Assembly: GCA_009760885.1 (NCBI GenBank)
Contig: CM019693.1
Coordinates: forward strand, 45,381,251 to 45,445,250
DNA length: 64,000 nt
Source: Achatina immaculata
Lineage: Eukaryota > Mollusca > Gastropoda > Stylommatophora > Achatinidae
Direction: 5' to 3'
The notes beneath the pieces are model-generated. The model was not told the DNA's origin. It ran no database searches and saw only the letters and a list, made by a program, of their open reading frames with translations. Shown one piece after another: positions 63,388 to 64,000 of this stretch (position 1 is its first letter; every line of letters begins with the position of its first letter). The translations under genes and the position numbers were made by a program.

Positions 63388-64000
63388 TATGAGGTCCGCT
63401 GGTGATTTTCTTCCTAGCCACAGTGACAGCCCATCCAGTAACTTCTCTCTCTGTCTCTTCTTCTCTCAGTTTTTCCGGTTGCCACAATGTGTTCCAATTT
63501 TCCTCTTCTCAGAAAATGTCCTACAAATCTCGCTTATCTGCCTCTGATCTTTGCTGTAATTTGCCTTTTAACTCTAGCCTCTCTTAAGACTTCGTCGTTA
63601 ATTTTCTTAGCTGTCCTTGGTACCTTCAACATCCTTCTTACGAACCACATTTCCATGGCCTTCATTTCTCATTGTACTCTCTTATTCATAGACCATGCTT
63701 CACATCTATAAAACAAAATTGGCTCGATGTAACATTTAAGTACTCGAGATCTTGTTTCCATTGATATGGATCTGTTGCACAAGATGTGTCTCATTGTCTG
63801 GAATGCTGATTTGGCCTGAACATGTCTGCTTTTTATTTCATTGCTACATTTCCCATCAGCTGTTATAATTGTTCCTAAGTACTTGAATCTATCCACTTGT
63901 TTCAGTTCTGTGCTGTTGATGGTAATGCTACATTTTGATGGTATTCTTTTCTTTGATATGACCTTTTTTTTTATTCAGACTGAGACCTTTACTTTTACTT
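63388..64000 (-). mobile_element. LINE B fragment at right edge, in S6K intron 3
   Basis: Minus strand, continuing off the right edge. The 75-codon frame at 63669-63896 reads MDRFKYLGTIITADGKCSNE and FYRCEAWSMNKRVQ. Further broken frames reach the C-terminal region near 63400. It matches the plus-strand copies at 5396-6003 and 6995-7575. Confidence 0.88.

Overview
This is a eukaryotic, AT-rich, intron-containing and repeat-dominated nuclear window. The host-type coding loci I can support are three. (1) An intronless rhodopsin-like GPCR on the minus strand (8405-9583) resembles the divergent chemosensory-type receptors expanded in gastropods. (2) An intronless protein of 19 ankyrin repeats lies on the minus strand (31113-33158). 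(3) The first three coding exons of a p70 ribosomal protein S6 kinase lie on the plus strand (58003-58104, 59602-59627, 62282-62402); the rest of the kinase lies beyond the right edge. The receptor type and the swarm of APE/RT LINEs fit a lophotrochozoan, most likely a gastropod mollusc. That assignment is inference.

Layout. 1-4262 is a ~64-bp satellite with a 711-bp higher-order period, invaded by a 5'-truncated I-like LINE. 4456-7641 is a 1.6-kb tandem duplication carrying a Thr/Ser-rich 42-bp minisatellite and a LINE fragment. 7895-8150 may be a tRNA-derived SINE. The GPCR follows; its last codons lie in a 56-bp tandem repeat. 9838-14217 is a 2.2-kb tandem duplication of LINE debris. 14211-17572 holds 37-bp and 36-bp minisatellites and a 776-bp duplication. 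17575-25272 is an RTE-like LINE (family A) interrupted by a 4.5-kb I-like LINE. 25273-26005 is minisatellite. 26405-29160 is a decayed hAT transposon interrupted by a family A LINE. 29601-29960 is minisatellite, and the ankyrin gene follows. 34170-37010 and 37412-38575 are LINEs in opposite orientations. 38586-38942 is a 16-bp minisatellite. 40197-50160 is a complex of four LINE copies, two of them nested inside others with perfect 13-bp target-site duplications (TSDs). 50200-50935 is a LINE tail with an in-frame 48-bp amplification. 51930-55590 is a mariner fossil split by a family C LINE. 56708-56999 is a short LINE insertion with a 14-bp TSD. 58003-64000 is the S6K gene with LINE fragments in its introns.

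I labelled the LINE families for this answer only. A is RTE-like with a tetranucleotide tail. B/D is RTE-like with GAT- or CATA-type tails. C is RTE-like with a (ATAAG)n tail. AG is RTE-like with a (AG)n tail. I-like is EN-RT-RNase H with a (GAA)n tail. Every LINE ORF I examined carries frameshifts or stops, so none looks autonomously active as sequenced. I found no CRISPR array, operon, tRNA or rRNA gene. The strongest unusual content is the nested-insertion record and several cases of tandem amplification of coding sequence, not a new enzymatic system.
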